Source of the DNA: an uncultured Photobacterium sp.
Lineage (GTDB): Bacteria > Pseudomonadota > Gammaproteobacteria > Enterobacterales > Vibrionaceae
Assembly (NCBI RefSeq): GCF_947502415.1
Contig: NZ_CANMZV010000015.1
Location: forward strand, 1 to 64,000
DNA: 64,000 bases
Direction: 5' to 3'
Part shown: positions 1 to 8,761 of the stretch, one piece after another
Layout of the letters: every line of letters begins with the position of its first letter
Numbering within the stretch: position 1 is the first letter of the stretch
Position numbers and translations under genes: made by a program
The notes under the pieces: generated by a model
Told to the model about the DNA's origin: nothing
Databases searched by the model: none
What the model saw: only the letters and a program-made list of their open reading frames with translations

Positions 1-261
1 GGCAAGCTGTTGCTTTTCTGGATTAGAGAGAAAAGGAGGGCGTCCAGTGCGAGGTTTTTCCTTTAATCCGTTAAGTCGCTCTTCAAGAAAAATCTGAATC
101 CATTTGTTTACGCTGATACGACTAACCTTTAGGAACTTAGCAATTAGAGTGCGTGAATGGCCATCTTGGAAATGAGCAAGTGCCAACAAGCGCATTTTCA
201 TTTGAATAGATGCTTGTTTTCTGGCAAGAGATTTAAAGTCGATATTATTAAGGCTATCCAT
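1..261 (-). CDS. IS630-family transposase, N-terminal part (runs off left edge)
   Basis: Reading the minus strand from the ATG at 261 gives an uninterrupted 87-codon frame up to the window edge, beginning MDSLNNIDFKSLARKQ. It has the layout of the N-terminal helix-turn-helix of IS630/Tc1-mariner-type transposases: a basic first helix, a segment reading SRTLIAKFLKVSRISVNKW that looks like the DNA-recognition helices, and then a GRPP motif typical of the linker. The DDE catalytic domain would lie outside the window, so whether the element is intact cannot be judged. The first ~90 bases of a second, damaged copy occur at 1128-1222. Family assignment rests on recognition of the pattern, not on a search. 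Confidence 0.7.
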   Translation of the reverse strand, partial: MDSLNNIDFKSLARKQASIQMKMRLLALAHFQDGHSRTLIAKFLKVSRISVNKWIQIFLEERLNGLKEKPRTGRPPFLSNPEKQQLA

Positions 262-285
262 GGCAATAACTTAGACAAAGCAGAT

Positions 286-310
286 AGCCCTAATCAGATC
301 ACATTTTTAC
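286..310 (-). repeat. Probable outer end of the IS630-type element
   Basis: The 25 bases upstream of the transposase start closely match 1198-1222, upstream of the second IS630 fragment; most positions agree, including a shared AGATCA core followed by an A/T-rich tract. Conservation of noncoding sequence in both copies suggests that it belongs to the element, probably its terminal inverted repeat. The exact boundary and the TA target duplication expected for this family cannot be fixed because the other end is outside the window. Confidence 0.45.
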
Positions 311-976
311 CTAGAATGGTATTAGGCAGTAGGCAATCAAGCCACTGAGTAAATTAAGCATAAAACCGTGAAGACTGCTGTGCCGAGAGTGTTCTATTTG
401 GGAGATATTTTTCAATTGGTCGTTGATTGTGATTAATGATGAATCTTTTGGTTAGCATAGCTCTATCTCATGCGGCCAACAGCTTGGGCTTCATATTCTT
501 CCTCTGCGCCGTGATAAGTGTAATACCCTATTCTTTCAAATCCTCTTTGCTTATTTATGTAGCCCTTATCTGCGTATAGCTTGTCCAGCAAGCCCTTGGA
601 ATGCGCATGTTATGACATACTTTGAGACTGGTTGAATCAATGAACTCAATGCCTGTGCGTTGCCCCTTCAAATGAGTAAAGTAAGAGCTTAAAGGGATTA
701 ATATCGACGGTATCATTTCTAAAAACGCGTATAGCTCAGCAAGGCAGGGAAGTCACTTTTGTAATAGCGACGGATAACACCGAGATAGAAGTTTTTGAAA
801 TCACGCTGATGTGGCATGTGGAAAGCGATGATAATGGTCATGATTTCGCTGGGTGACATGCGGCTTTGTCGATTCCGCTTTCTTTCACTATTTTCTAGTT
901 GTAATTTTTGCCATTGAGGTATGAAAACTTGGCAAAAATCATCGGCATGACAAAATAAGTCCACTAACTTGTCCAT
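311..976 (-). pseudogene. Decayed IS982-family transposase
   Basis: Three pieces of one transposase can be read on the minus strand. The N-terminal ~85 residues start at the ATG at 976 (MDKLVDLFCHADDFCQVF) and stop at 719-721 after SYTRF. A middle piece near 595-666 reads GIEFIDSTSLKVCHN, which carries the first catalytic Asp of the DDE domain. A C-terminal piece reads KLYADKGYI, then KNMKPKLLAA followed by a TGA where Trp is expected, then a frameshifted segment [20 protein letters not shown] ending at the TAG at 311-313. Stretches between these pieces are missing. The gene therefore has internal deletions, at least one frameshift and in-frame stops, and cannot make a functional transposase. 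It lies between two IS630-type fragments. Confidence 0.8.
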
Positions 977-1127
977 AGCTGGTTTCTTTGTGATTAATCC
1001 TTCTTCTTGGTTGAAAGAACTGATCACGGAACCAGCTATTAGTTCCCAGAATTCTTATCCCGAGTTCAGGTTGATTAACTTTGGGTGTGAAAGTGCCCTT
1101 TTTGAAAGAGGGCCAATGGGAGTAGCC

Positions 1128-1222
1128 GCATTTTCATTTGAATAGTTTCTAGCAAGGGCTTTGAAATCAGTATTCTTGAGGCTATCCATGCGCGCGAGCC
1201 TCAATTAGATCATATTTTTCGT
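1128..1222 (-). repeat. Small decayed second copy of the IS630-type element
   Basis: The minus strand from 1189 reads MDSLKNTDFKALAR, matching the start of the transposase at 261. A deletion of about 10 bases then shifts the frame, and the next recognisable bases are those that encode QMKMR in the first copy. Similarity ends near 1128. The upstream flank 1198-1222 also matches 286-310. This is a short relic and not a gene. Confidence 0.7.
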
Positions 1223-1397
1223 CGGTTGGTATGAGTCCATTTTTGTAATTATTAGTGAATAAGTGAGAGTAGATTATAAAATTAATCAAATTGGTATTAG
1301 CTTGGCATGTAGTTGCAGTGAAGGGCGGTACTTATTCCTGAGATGAGTGGTAAATCTGGGGGAATGTTCAGGAATAACCTGCTTATACAATGTATAC

Positions 1398-1420
1398 AAA
1401 AGCCTCTATTTGTGAGGCCT
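1398..1420 (-). terminator. Rho-independent terminator after the nicotinamidase-like gene
   Basis: On the minus strand a GCCTC arm (1414-1418) and a GAGGC arm (1402-1406) flank a seven-base loop and are followed by TTTT. It begins five bases past the stop codon of the hydrolase gene at 1424. Confidence 0.6.
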
Positions 1421-1423
1421 CTG

Positions 1424-2056
1424 TCATGATAGGTATTGGGCTATTTCGTCGGTTTGCTGGGTGATGAGAATACCGGCCTTGAGCATTTCATCACAACCGG
1501 AAGCTGTTGTATCTGGAGATATTCCCCGGCAAGCTGCCAGATTGACAATCACGTTGAATTTTTCGCTCTTTTGTAGCTGTAGCGCAGTTGTTTTGACACA
1601 GTAGTCCGTTGCTAGGCCTCCGACGATGACAGTCGTTACCTTTTTGGTTTCAAGCCACTCAATCAACCCCGTGCTTAGCTTTTCCTGTAGATCATGGTAG
1701 CAAGCACCATAAGGATGAAGGTTGGGTTCAATACCCTTCCAGATCACATGATCATAGTCAGTCACAGGAGGTAACCCTGGAATAGTTTCAAAACCAAGAG
1801 TTCCAGGAATGGCATGAGCGACCCAAGTTAAGTCAGCATTAGGGTGTGATAGTGGATGAAGCATTTTGTCGTGGCTATCAACCACCCAGACAGCATTGGC
1901 AGGGTGCGCATCTTTAGTGAGAACACGAAGATCAGCAAACGCCGCTTGTGCATTGAGCTCTGGAGCAATCAGATCCCCTTCAGGCACCGGAAGTTCATCG
2001 GGGCAAAGCGGACTGAATGTTCGTTGTGGATCAACGTCAATCGCGGCGATTGTCAT
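1424..2056 (-). CDS. Nicotinamidase-like cysteine hydrolase (isochorismatase fold)
   Basis: A 210-residue protein of the isochorismatase/nicotinamidase superfamily. The catalytic triad can be placed: Asp7 in the opening strand (AAIDVDPQ), Lys107 in VIWKG, and the nucleophile Cys153 in GGLATDYCV. TKDAHP (Asp49, His51) corresponds to the metal-binding residues of PncA enzymes. Known family members convert nicotinamide to nicotinate and ammonia in NAD salvage; other members hydrolyse isochorismate or carbamoyl groups, so the substrate is inferred from the metal site and length. It starts 11 bases after the stop codon of pssA and the two genes probably form one transcript, ending at the hairpin at 1398-1420. 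Confidence 0.8.
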   Translation of the reverse strand: MTIAAIDVDPQRTFSPLCPDELPVPEGDLIAPELNAQAAFADLRVLTKDAHPANAVWVVDSHDKMLHPLSHPNADLTWVAHAIPGTLGFETIPGLPPVTDYDHVIWKGIEPNLHPYGACYHDLQEKLSTGLIEWLETKKVTTVIVGGLATDYCVKTTALQLQKSEKFNVIVNLAACRGISPDTTASGCDEMLKAGILITQQTDEIAQYLS

Positions 2057-2067
2057 GGTCGTTATCT

Positions 2068-3417
2068 CTATAGAATCTGATTAAGAATATGGTCTGCTTT
2101 AACTCGGCGGATCCGCTTAATCAATTTTCTGACTGGTGCTGGATAAGTATCAACTTTCTCGATAAGTTTATAACTGCCGACTAGTTGAGTATGGCCCAAA
2201 ATACAGTCGAGTTCTTTTTGCTTCTGCTCTGCTAATAATTGCTGCTTATCATGTACCAAAATGGCATTTTCTAAATCGAGTTTCCAAGCTCGAGGGTTAA
2301 GGTTATTACCAGTGATCAGCATATAGCTGCGGTCTACCCAAATGCCTTTGAGATGAAAGCTGTTGTCGCCGTGTTTCCATAGATGGATAGCTAGCTGACG
2401 GCGGGCAATAGCCGATTCATTTTGCTTCGCAAAATTGCGCAGGTTAACTTCATATAGATAAGGTAAGCCAGCAATAGTTTTGAACGGCTCACTCGGTGGG
2501 ATATAGAAATCATTAGCGGTTTTGTCACCCACGACGATAGTAACTTTGACTCCGCGGCGAAGTGCACGTTTGACTTCTCGGCTGATAGTGCGCGGGAAGT
2601 TAAAGTATGGGGTACAAATAGTCAGTTCTTTCTGTGCACTCGCAATGAGAGTACAGATGTGCTGGTTGAGCTTATTCTTACGTTTGCCCAGACCGACAAG
2701 AGGCGTCAGGCCTACTTGGTTGTTAGTGATAGGCTCAGGTGCGAATGAATAGTTAGCTCGTTGTAGTTGGCTACGGAAGCTTTTGATTGCCCCTTTTAAC
2801 GCCTTAGTTTCAGGACGTTTAACCTGGCTCAGACAGTTAACCGCATCGCTGTTCACTAGGGTCTCAATAATGAATTGAGCCATGCTGTCAGCAAGTTGAG
2901 CATTGTGAATAACATGGTAACGGTCGTAACGATAACGTTCATGCTGTGCAAGGTAGACATCATTTAAGCTGGCGCCGCTATAGATGACTTTATCATCAAT
3001 AACAAAACCTTTCAGGTGTAGGACACCGAATACCTCTCGGTCGCGTACTGGTACACCAAGTATCTCGATATTCTGATGGTACTTTTCGGCAAACTCCCGG
3101 TACAAAGCGGCATTACCGTCGGATTTTGCTGCACCAATGAGCCCACGTTGAGCTCGGTGCCAGTCGACCAAAACTTTTATGTCTAGATCAGGGTTGGCCT
3201 GTTTCGCTTCGTAAAGTGCTGTAAGGATCCCACGTCCAGCCTCATCATCTTGCAGATATAACGCGACAAGATAGATGCGTTTTTTGGCTTGGGTGATTTC
3301 CTGATGTAGACGTTCGCGGAAAGCCCCTGCGTCTAGAAGTGTCTCTAAATCTTCCGGCTTGTGTGCAATACACGGCAGTTGCTCGATGCGTTGCCTATTA
3401 GCAATAGCTGAATCCAT
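2068..3417 (-). CDS. pssA: CDP-diacylglycerol-serine O-phosphatidyltransferase
   Basis: A 449-residue phospholipase-D-superfamily enzyme that makes phosphatidylserine, the precursor of phosphatidylethanolamine, from CDP-diacylglycerol and L-serine. Two HKD-type motifs are visible: HLKGFVIDDKVIYSGASLND starting at His134, and a second HLKG..VD..Y.L.TGNNLNPRAW near residue 355. The length is almost that of E. coli PssA (451). No signal peptide or long hydrophobic helix is seen, fitting the ribosome/membrane-associated peripheral enzyme of gammaproteobacteria and not the integral Gram-positive type. The nicotinamidase-like gene follows 11 bases downstream. Confidence 0.93.
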   Translation of the reverse strand: MDSAIANRQRIEQLPCIAHKPEDLETLLDAGAFRERLHQEITQAKKRIYLVALYLQDDEAGRGILTALYEAKQANPDLDIKVLVDWHRAQRGLIGAAKSDGNAALYREFAEKYHQNIEILGVPVRDREVFGVLHLKGFVIDDKVIYSGASLNDVYLAQHERYRYDRYHVIHNAQLADSMAQFIIETLVNSDAVNCLSQVKRPETKALKGAIKSFRSQLQRANYSFAPEPITNNQVGLTPLVGLGKRKNKLNQHICTLIASAQKELTICTPYFNFPRTISREVKRALRRGVKVTIVVGDKTANDFYIPPSEPFKTIAGLPYLYEVNLRNFAKQNESAIARRQLAIHLWKHGDNSFHLKGIWVDRSYMLITGNNLNPRAWKLDLENAILVHDKQQLLAEQKQKELDCILGHTQLVGSYKLIEKVDTYPAPVRKLIKRIRRVKADHILNQIL

Positions 3418-3546
3418 TATCGCCTCGTTTACGCGATCAATTTAAGATAAATCTGTTAAATAAGAGAGCGATTATATCAGAAAATTCTCGAATACTATGT
3501 ATACCGATGTCATGTTGTGTCAAGGATAGGCTGAATAACTGTAAAT

Positions 3547-3972
3547 TTAGTGTTGATAGCGCATTGCGATGAGATTTTTACCGTTTTGACGGTAGCGCCG
3601 GATGCGGCTTTCCAGGGGCTCTGGTAATTCACTATCTGTTATTACGATAAAGCCAGCTTGTTGATAGAGGGTTTCGAGGTGGCTATAGGCAAAACAAAAG
3701 CAAGGAGCTTGCGTAACTTGTGCTGTGCTTGCAGTGAGTAATTGTTTGGCAACCCCCCCACCTCTTTTCTCTGGGTGTACTAACATGCCGGTGAGTAACT
3801 GATAGTGTTCGAATTGCTTGAATCTGACGCAGCAGATAATGCTGCTGTTATCCTCTCCTATCCAGATAATCTCGTCTTTCTTAGCTTTGCCTGCTGGATA
3901 GAAAGATTTATAGAAGCGATTAATTAATGGAAAACGTAGGGGTTCAAGAAGGTGGAATCTTAGCTTGATCAT
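3547..3972 (-). CDS. GNAT-family N-acetyltransferase
   Basis: A 141-residue protein with a compact GNAT fold signature: a central strand GMLVHPEKRGGGVAKQLL in which RGGGVA is the acetyl-CoA pyrophosphate-binding loop (R/Q-x-x-G-x-G/A), followed by a C-terminal YQQAGF motif typical of the last conserved segment. The substrate is unknown. It is transcribed divergently from murB across about 75 bases. Nothing in the sequence identifies a partner or substrate. Confidence 0.75.
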   Translation of the reverse strand: MIKLRFHLLEPLRFPLINRFYKSFYPAGKAKKDEIIWIGEDNSSIICCVRFKQFEHYQLLTGMLVHPEKRGGGVAKQLLTASTAQVTQAPCFCFAYSHLETLYQQAGFIVITDSELPEPLESRIRRYRQNGKNLIAMRYQH

Positions 3973-4047
3973 GGGAAAACACTGCGCTGTGAAGCTGAAT
4001 CAGTTAAAATGCAGCCAATAGTATAAAAGGTATGGTTCGATATTAGC

Positions 4048-5088
4048 ATGAAAGTTTTGCAAGAAAGGTCACTGGCACCTTTTCACACTTTTGGTATCGA
4101 GGTGGCAGCCAAGCAAATTATTGTTGCCGAGTCGCCTCAGGAGCTGGCGGCAATATGGCGGGATGATCAGTACCGGGCTTTGCCAAAGATGGTCGTCGGT
4201 CAGGGTAGTAATATCTTGTTTTGTGAAAACTATGCCGGTGTCATCATCTTGAACCGTATCCTTGGTGTTCAGATTACCGAAACAGCTGATGCGTACTTGC
4301 TGCATGTCGGTGCTGGTGAGGATTGGCATCAGTTGGTGCGTTCGACAGTTAAGAATAACATGCCGGGATTAGAAAACCTTGCTTTGATCCCAGGCTGTGT
4401 CGGTTCTTCACCGATCCAAAATATTGGTGCTTATGGTGTAGAGCTTAAGGATGTTTGCCAGTATGTCGAGGTGATTGAGCTGGAGACAGGTAAGCTCTCT
4501 CGGATTTCGGCATCAGATTGTCAGTTTGGGTATCGTGACTCTATTTTCAAGCATGCATTGAAGAATACCCATGCTATTACAGCGGTAGGTTTGCGTTTGC
4601 CTAAGATCTGGCAGCCAAATATTTGTTATGGCCCGTTGGCGCAGTTTGATGCCGAGCAAGTTACAGCTCAAGAAATATTTGATGAAGTTTGTCGTATTCG
4701 TAAGGCGAAACTACCGGATCCTACCGTATTGGGTAATGCGGGTAGTTTCTTTAAGAATCCAGTGGTTAAGCACGATCAGCGTAATAGGCTCCTGGTACAG
4801 TATCCAAGTATGCCAAGTTATGAAATGGCCGATGGTACTTATAAGTTGGCTGCAGGCTGGTTGATTGATCAATGTGGACTGAAAGGCTATCAGGTAGGTG
4901 GTGCAAAAGTACATGAGCAGCAAGCCTTGGTTCTGGTAAACCATCGTCATGCAACAGCAGGCGATGTCCTTTCCTTGGCTAGCCATATAGTCAGGACCGT
5001 TAAGCAGCAGTTTGGTGTTTCGCTTGATCATGAAGTGCGTTTTATGAATGCTTGTCAGGAAACTACCCTGAACGAGGTGCTGTCATGA
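4048..5088 (+). CDS. murB: UDP-N-acetylenolpyruvoylglucosamine reductase
   Basis: A 346-residue FAD enzyme that reduces UDP-GlcNAc-enolpyruvate to UDP-MurNAc in the second committed step of peptidoglycan synthesis. Visible signatures are the FAD-binding segment VVGQGSNILF, the GSSPIQNIGAYG loop, YRDSIFK carrying the active-site Arg, NAGSFFKNP carrying the catalytic Ser proton donor, and DHEVRF with the conserved Glu near the C-terminus. The length and C-terminal extension match the E. coli type I enzyme. The stop codon overlaps the birA start (ATGA at 5085-5088), so translation of the two is probably coupled. Confidence 0.95.
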   Translation: MKVLQERSLAPFHTFGIEVAAKQIIVAESPQELAAIWRDDQYRALPKMVVGQGSNILFCENYAGVIILNRILGVQITETADAYLLHVGAGEDWHQLVRSTVKNNMPGLENLALIPGCVGSSPIQNIGAYGVELKDVCQYVEVIELETGKLSRISASDCQFGYRDSIFKHALKNTHAITAVGLRLPKIWQPNICYGPLAQFDAEQVTAQEIFDEVCRIRKAKLPDPTVLGNAGSFFKNPVVKHDQRNRLLVQYPSMPSYEMADGTYKLAAGWLIDQCGLKGYQVGGAKVHEQQALVLVNHRHATAGDVLSLASHIVRTVKQQFGVSLDHEVRFMNACQETTLNEVLS

Positions 5089-6047
5089 AAGATCACTCTA
5101 CTCGTTTGGCTCTGGTGGCGATGCTTTCTGATGGTCAATTTCATTCCGGTGAAGCGCTTGGCGAATCCCTTGATATTTCAAGGGCAGCTATAAGCAAACA
5201 TATCAAGGTGTTACAAAGTTGGGGCCTGGATATCTATCGGGTGCAGGGAAAGGGTTATAGCCTAGCCTCTAAACTGGAACTCCTTGATTGCGATAAAATT
5301 TTAGCTCAGGTAAAGTGCCCGAGCTTGGTCCTCATACCTGTTATAGATTCAACAAATCAGTATCTGTTGGATCGCGTTGGTCAGCTTTCTCAAGGCGCTG
5401 TTTGCCTGGCTGAATATCAAGAAGCCGGACGCGGAAGACGGGGAAGGCAGTGGCTGTCTCCGTTTGGTAGCAACTTGTACCTTTCTATGTATTGGCGTTT
5501 GGATGCCGGGGTGGCCGCCGCGATGGGGTTGAGTCTGGTCGTCGGCGTGGCTATTGCTGAATCACTGCAATCATTGGGTGCTGACGGTATTAAAGTTAAG
5601 TGGCCGAATGATCTGTATTATCAAGATAAAAAGCTGGCAGGCATTCTCATAGAAATGACGGGGCAGGCCGGTGAAGCTGCCCATCTTGTTATTGGTATGG
5701 GGCTGAATGTTGCAATGCCGGAGCAGGAAGGCGCTGGGATCGACCAGGCCTGGGCTAATCTCGGCCAGGCTTGTGATGGTTTACCTGAGCGCAATCAACT
5801 GGCATCAGTTTTAATTCAGCGTCTGCATCAAACGCTTGAAGAATATGAACAAGTGGGTCTTGAAGGATTTATTGAACGCTGGAACCGACTTGATAACTTT
5901 TTGGATCGTCCTGTGAAACTGTTGATTGGCGAGCGTGTGGTTGAAGGAGTAGCCCGCGGGGTCAATAGTCAGGGGGCTTTGTTACTGGAAACCGATCAAG
6001 GCCTTACACCTTATATCGGTGGTGAAATCAGCCTTAGAGGTTGTTAA
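5085..6047 (+). CDS. birA: Biotin operon repressor / biotin-[acetyl-CoA carboxylase] ligase
   Basis: A 320-residue bifunctional protein. Residues ~1-60 form a winged helix (DISRAAISKHIKVLQ) that binds the bio operator; the central domain makes biotinyl-AMP and transfers biotin to AccB, which is encoded 35 kb away in this window. The ligase signature GRGRRGRQW and the catalytic KWPNDLYY..KKLAGILIE block are intact. The start MKDHSTRLALVAML at 5085 is chosen over a longer upstream frame because it aligns with E. coli BirA (321 aa) and overlaps the murB stop. The C-terminal SH3-like domain is present. The gene ends in a TAATG overlap with coaX. Confidence 0.95.
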   Translation: MKDHSTRLALVAMLSDGQFHSGEALGESLDISRAAISKHIKVLQSWGLDIYRVQGKGYSLASKLELLDCDKILAQVKCPSLVLIPVIDSTNQYLLDRVGQLSQGAVCLAEYQEAGRGRRGRQWLSPFGSNLYLSMYWRLDAGVAAAMGLSLVVGVAIAESLQSLGADGIKVKWPNDLYYQDKKLAGILIEMTGQAGEAAHLVIGMGLNVAMPEQEGAGIDQAWANLGQACDGLPERNQLASVLIQRLHQTLEEYEQVGLEGFIERWNRLDNFLDRPVKLLIGERVVEGVARGVNSQGALLLETDQGLTPYIGGEISLRGC

Positions 6048-6778
6048 TGCAATTATTAATTGAAGCGGGCAACACCTATGTCAAAGTTGCCCAACTATTT
6101 GACGATGGCAATATGGAACTGCTGGGGCGCTATCCTAGCGGCCAGCTTGAGATGGTTCTGGAGCCACTGTTAGAAAAAGGAATTAACAGAATCGTTTTTG
6201 CTAGTGTCGGACCGGTTGAGGTGGATAACTCTATCCAACGGATTGCCCAGCTGGCAGATATCCCTGTCATGCAGGTGAAAACACTACGCAAGGATTTCGG
6301 TGTGAAAAATGCGTATGCCGAGTACCAGTATCTTGGTGTTGACCGTTGGTTAACCTTGGTGGCTATCCATCAGGAGTTTAAAAGAGCGACAGTGATTGTT
6401 GATATCGGCACTGCACTGACTTTTGATGTTCTTTCTGAAGACGGCAAGCACTTAGGGGGGTGGATAGCTCCGGGCTATCAGCTGATGATGAAGTCGGTGC
6501 TGGAAAATACCACCAAGGTGTTTTCTGACCGAGACCACACGGATGCGCTGACTTTTGCTGATAATACAGCTGATGGCCTAAAAAACGGCTGTCGGGCTGC
6601 ATTACTGGGGCTGATTGAATACGGTTTGTCGCAGGCGCGTGAAAAGCTGAAAGTTGAGCCTGAAGTAGTACTGTGCGGTGGTGGTGTTCGTCATCTTCCT
6701 GTTTCATGGGCCAAGCATTACCGCCATCGTTCGGAATTGGTATTGGAAGGCCTTGCTTTGTATGCAAAATGTCGATAG
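6047..6778 (+). CDS. coaX: Type III pantothenate kinase
   Basis: A 243-residue protein of the ASKHA fold that phosphorylates pantothenate, the first step of coenzyme A synthesis. It has the family blocks EAGNT (phosphate loop 1), YLGVDRWLTL with the catalytic Asp, DIGTALTFDV (phosphate loop 2), GGWIAPGYQLM and a late LCGGG motif. The usual Asp of the first loop is Glu6 here. The ATG at 6047 overlaps the birA stop, TAATG, so murB, birA and coaX form a coupled operon. Type III enzymes are insensitive to CoA feedback and usually do not accept pantothenamides. Confidence 0.9.
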   Translation: MQLLIEAGNTYVKVAQLFDDGNMELLGRYPSGQLEMVLEPLLEKGINRIVFASVGPVEVDNSIQRIAQLADIPVMQVKTLRKDFGVKNAYAEYQYLGVDRWLTLVAIHQEFKRATVIVDIGTALTFDVLSEDGKHLGGWIAPGYQLMMKSVLENTTKVFSDRDHTDALTFADNTADGLKNGCRAALLGLIEYGLSQAREKLKVEPEVVLCGGGVRHLPVSWAKHYRHRSELVLEGLALYAKCR

Positions 6779-6832
6779 TGCTCAAAATTGCGGCGCTCGA
6801 TAAAAAACATCAAAAAAAAGCACGAAAAGGTA

Positions 6833-6861
6833 TTGCAAGGGCTAAAATCATTCTCTAGAAT
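6833..6861 (+). promoter_or_regulatory. Promoter of the tRNA-tufB operon
   Basis: TTGCAA (6833-6838), a 17-base spacer and TAGAAT (6856-6861) are followed by a GC-rich discriminator GCGCAGC, the arrangement of stringently controlled stable-RNA promoters. A-rich tracts at 6801-6820 could act as an UP element. The first tRNA begins 14 bases after the -10 box. Confidence 0.75.
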
Positions 6862-6874
6862 GCGCAGCACTTAC

Positions 6875-6950
<76 letters not shown>

Positions 6951-6968
6951 GTTTTTTGCAACACCCCT

Positions 6969-7053
<85 letters not shown>

Positions 7054-7092
7054 TTTTCAAATGATTGAATAGCTTAACGAGCGACGAGTTTT

Positions 7093-7167
<75 letters not shown>

Positions 7168-7179
7168 CACTTCTTGTGT

Positions 7180-7255
7180 GCTGATATAGCTCAGTCGGTA
7201 GAGCGCACCCTTGGTAAGGGTGAGGTCGGCAGTTCAAATCTGCCTATCAGCACCA
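7180..7255 (+). tRNA. thrT: tRNA-Thr (anticodon GGT)
   Basis: A 76-base tRNA with acceptor GCTGATA/TATCAGC, anticodon loop TTGGTAA with anticodon GGT and encoded CCA. It lies 104 bases before the EF-Tu start, so the tRNAs and tufB are probably one transcript cut by RNase P and 3' nucleases. Confidence 0.97.
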
Positions 7256-7359
7256 CTCTCTCTCCAAGTCACTTCAATCCTTTTGATATATACTCTACAA
7301 ACCCATGATTGGTTGTGTGGTCGTAATGCCACCAAATGCCGTGCCTAGAGGGACTATCC

Positions 7360-8544
7360 ATGTCTAAAGAAAAATTTGAACGTACTAAACCGCACGTTAA
7401 CGTTGGTACCATCGGCCACGTTGACCACGGTAAAACTACTCTAACTGCTGCTATCTGTACTACTCTTTCAAAAGTATACGGTGGTGAAGCTAAAGACTTC
7501 GCATCTATCGATAACGCTCCTGAAGAGCGCGAGCGTGGTATCACAATCTCTACTTCTCACGTAGAGTACGATACTCCAACTCGTCACTACGCACACGTAG
7601 ACTGCCCAGGACACGCCGATTACGTTAAAAACATGATCACTGGTGCTGCGCAGATGGACGGTGGTATCCTAGTTGTTGCTGCAACTGATGGCCCAATGCC
7701 TCAGACTCGTGAGCACATCCTACTAGGCCGTCAGGTTGGTATCCCATACATCATCGTATTCATGAACAAATGTGACATGGTTGACGATGAAGAGCTACTA
7801 GAACTAGTAGAAATGGAAGTTCGTGAACTTCTATCTGAGTACGACTTCCCAGGTGACGACTGCCCAGTAATCATGGGTTCTGCTCTTGGCGCTCTAAACG
7901 GCGAGAAAGAGTGGGAAGACAAGATCATTGAACTAGCTGAAGCTCTAGATAACTACATCCCAGAGCCAGAGCGTGCGATCGACCGTCCGTTCATTCTTCC
8001 AATCGAAGACGTATTCTCAATCCAGGGCCGTGGTACTGTTGTAACTGGTCGTGTTGAGCAGGGTATCATCACTGTAGGTGACGAAGTAGAAATCATCGGT
8101 ATCAAAGAAACTACCACTACTACTTGTACTGGTGTTGAGATGTTCCGTAAACTTCTTGACGAAGGCCGTGCTGGTGAGAACGTTGGTGTTCTTCTACGTG
8201 GTACTAAGCGTGACGAAGTTGAGCGTGGTCAGGTTCTTGCTAAGCCAGGTTCAATCACTCCTCACACTACTTTCGAGTCAGAAGTATACGTTCTGTCTAA
8301 AGACGAAGGTGGCCGTCACACGCCATTCTTCAAAGGCTACCGTCCACAGTTCTACTTCCGTACAACTGACGTAACTGGTACTATCGAGCTACCAGAAGGC
8401 GTTGAAATGGTAATGCCTGGTGACAACATCAAGATGGTTGTTACTCTAATCGCTCCTATCGCGATGGACGAAGGTCTACGCTTCGCAATCCGTGAAGGTG
8501 GCCGTACAGTTGGTGCTGGCGTTGTAGCTAAAATCGTTGAATAA
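7360..8544 (+). CDS. tufB: Translation elongation factor Tu
   Basis: A 394-residue GTPase that brings aminoacyl-tRNA to the ribosome. The G1 loop GHVDHGKT, the switch I RGITI, G3 DCPGH, G4 NKCD and G5 SAL are all intact, and domains 2 and 3 are full length. The start [10 protein letters not shown] is preceded by a GAGGG ribosome-binding site; a longer frame from 7336 was not used. Codon choice is highly biased (CTA for Leu, GTT for Val, CGT for Arg), as expected for very high expression. It follows the four tRNA genes and is closed by a strong terminator. A second tuf copy usually exists in the str operon elsewhere. Confidence 0.97.
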   Translation: MSKEKFERTKPHVNVGTIGHVDHGKTTLTAAICTTLSKVYGGEAKDFASIDNAPEERERGITISTSHVEYDTPTRHYAHVDCPGHADYVKNMITGAAQMDGGILVVAATDGPMPQTREHILLGRQVGIPYIIVFMNKCDMVDDEELLELVEMEVRELLSEYDFPGDDCPVIMGSALGALNGEKEWEDKIIELAEALDNYIPEPERAIDRPFILPIEDVFSIQGRGTVVTGRVEQGIITVGDEVEIIGIKETTTTTCTGVEMFRKLLDEGRAGENVGVLLRGTKRDEVERGQVLAKPGSITPHTTFESEVYVLSKDEGGRHTPFFKGYRPQFYFRTTDVTGTIELPEGVEMVMPGDNIKMVVTLIAPIAMDEGLRFAIREGGRTVGAGVVAKIVE

Positions 8545-8563
8545 TATTTGACGACAAGGCACC

Positions 8564-8591
8564 AAAAAGGGCATCATTTGATGCCCTTTTT
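8564..8591 (+). terminator. Terminator of the tRNA-tufB operon
   Basis: A 13-base-pair stem, AAAAAGGGCATCA with TGATGCCCTTTTT, closes on a TT loop and the 3' arm supplies the U-run. It lies 19 bases after the tufB stop and reads well in both directions. Confidence 0.9.
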
Positions 8592-8636
8592 CTGCGTTTG
8601 ACTTTTGGTTAGCTTGTTTTTTGACCAAAAACGCAG
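8592..8636 (+). other. Extended stem-loop downstream of tufB
   Basis: CTGCGT/ACGCAG (8592-8597 with 8631-8636) and, after a five-base bulge, TTTTGGT/ACCAAAA (8603-8609 with 8624-8630) form a two-part hairpin just after the tufB terminator. Its purpose is unknown; it lies in the region expected to contain the secE promoter. Confidence 0.5.
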
Positions 8637-8761
8637 AATAAAAGTTTACTGAGATGAAGTTTTCTTTATGTAATTAAAGCATTATTGCTTTCCTTCATTA
8701 TATGGCCTCGCACTTGCGGGGTTATTTTCGTCTATATTGAGACTAGTTACAGGTTGGTTGT

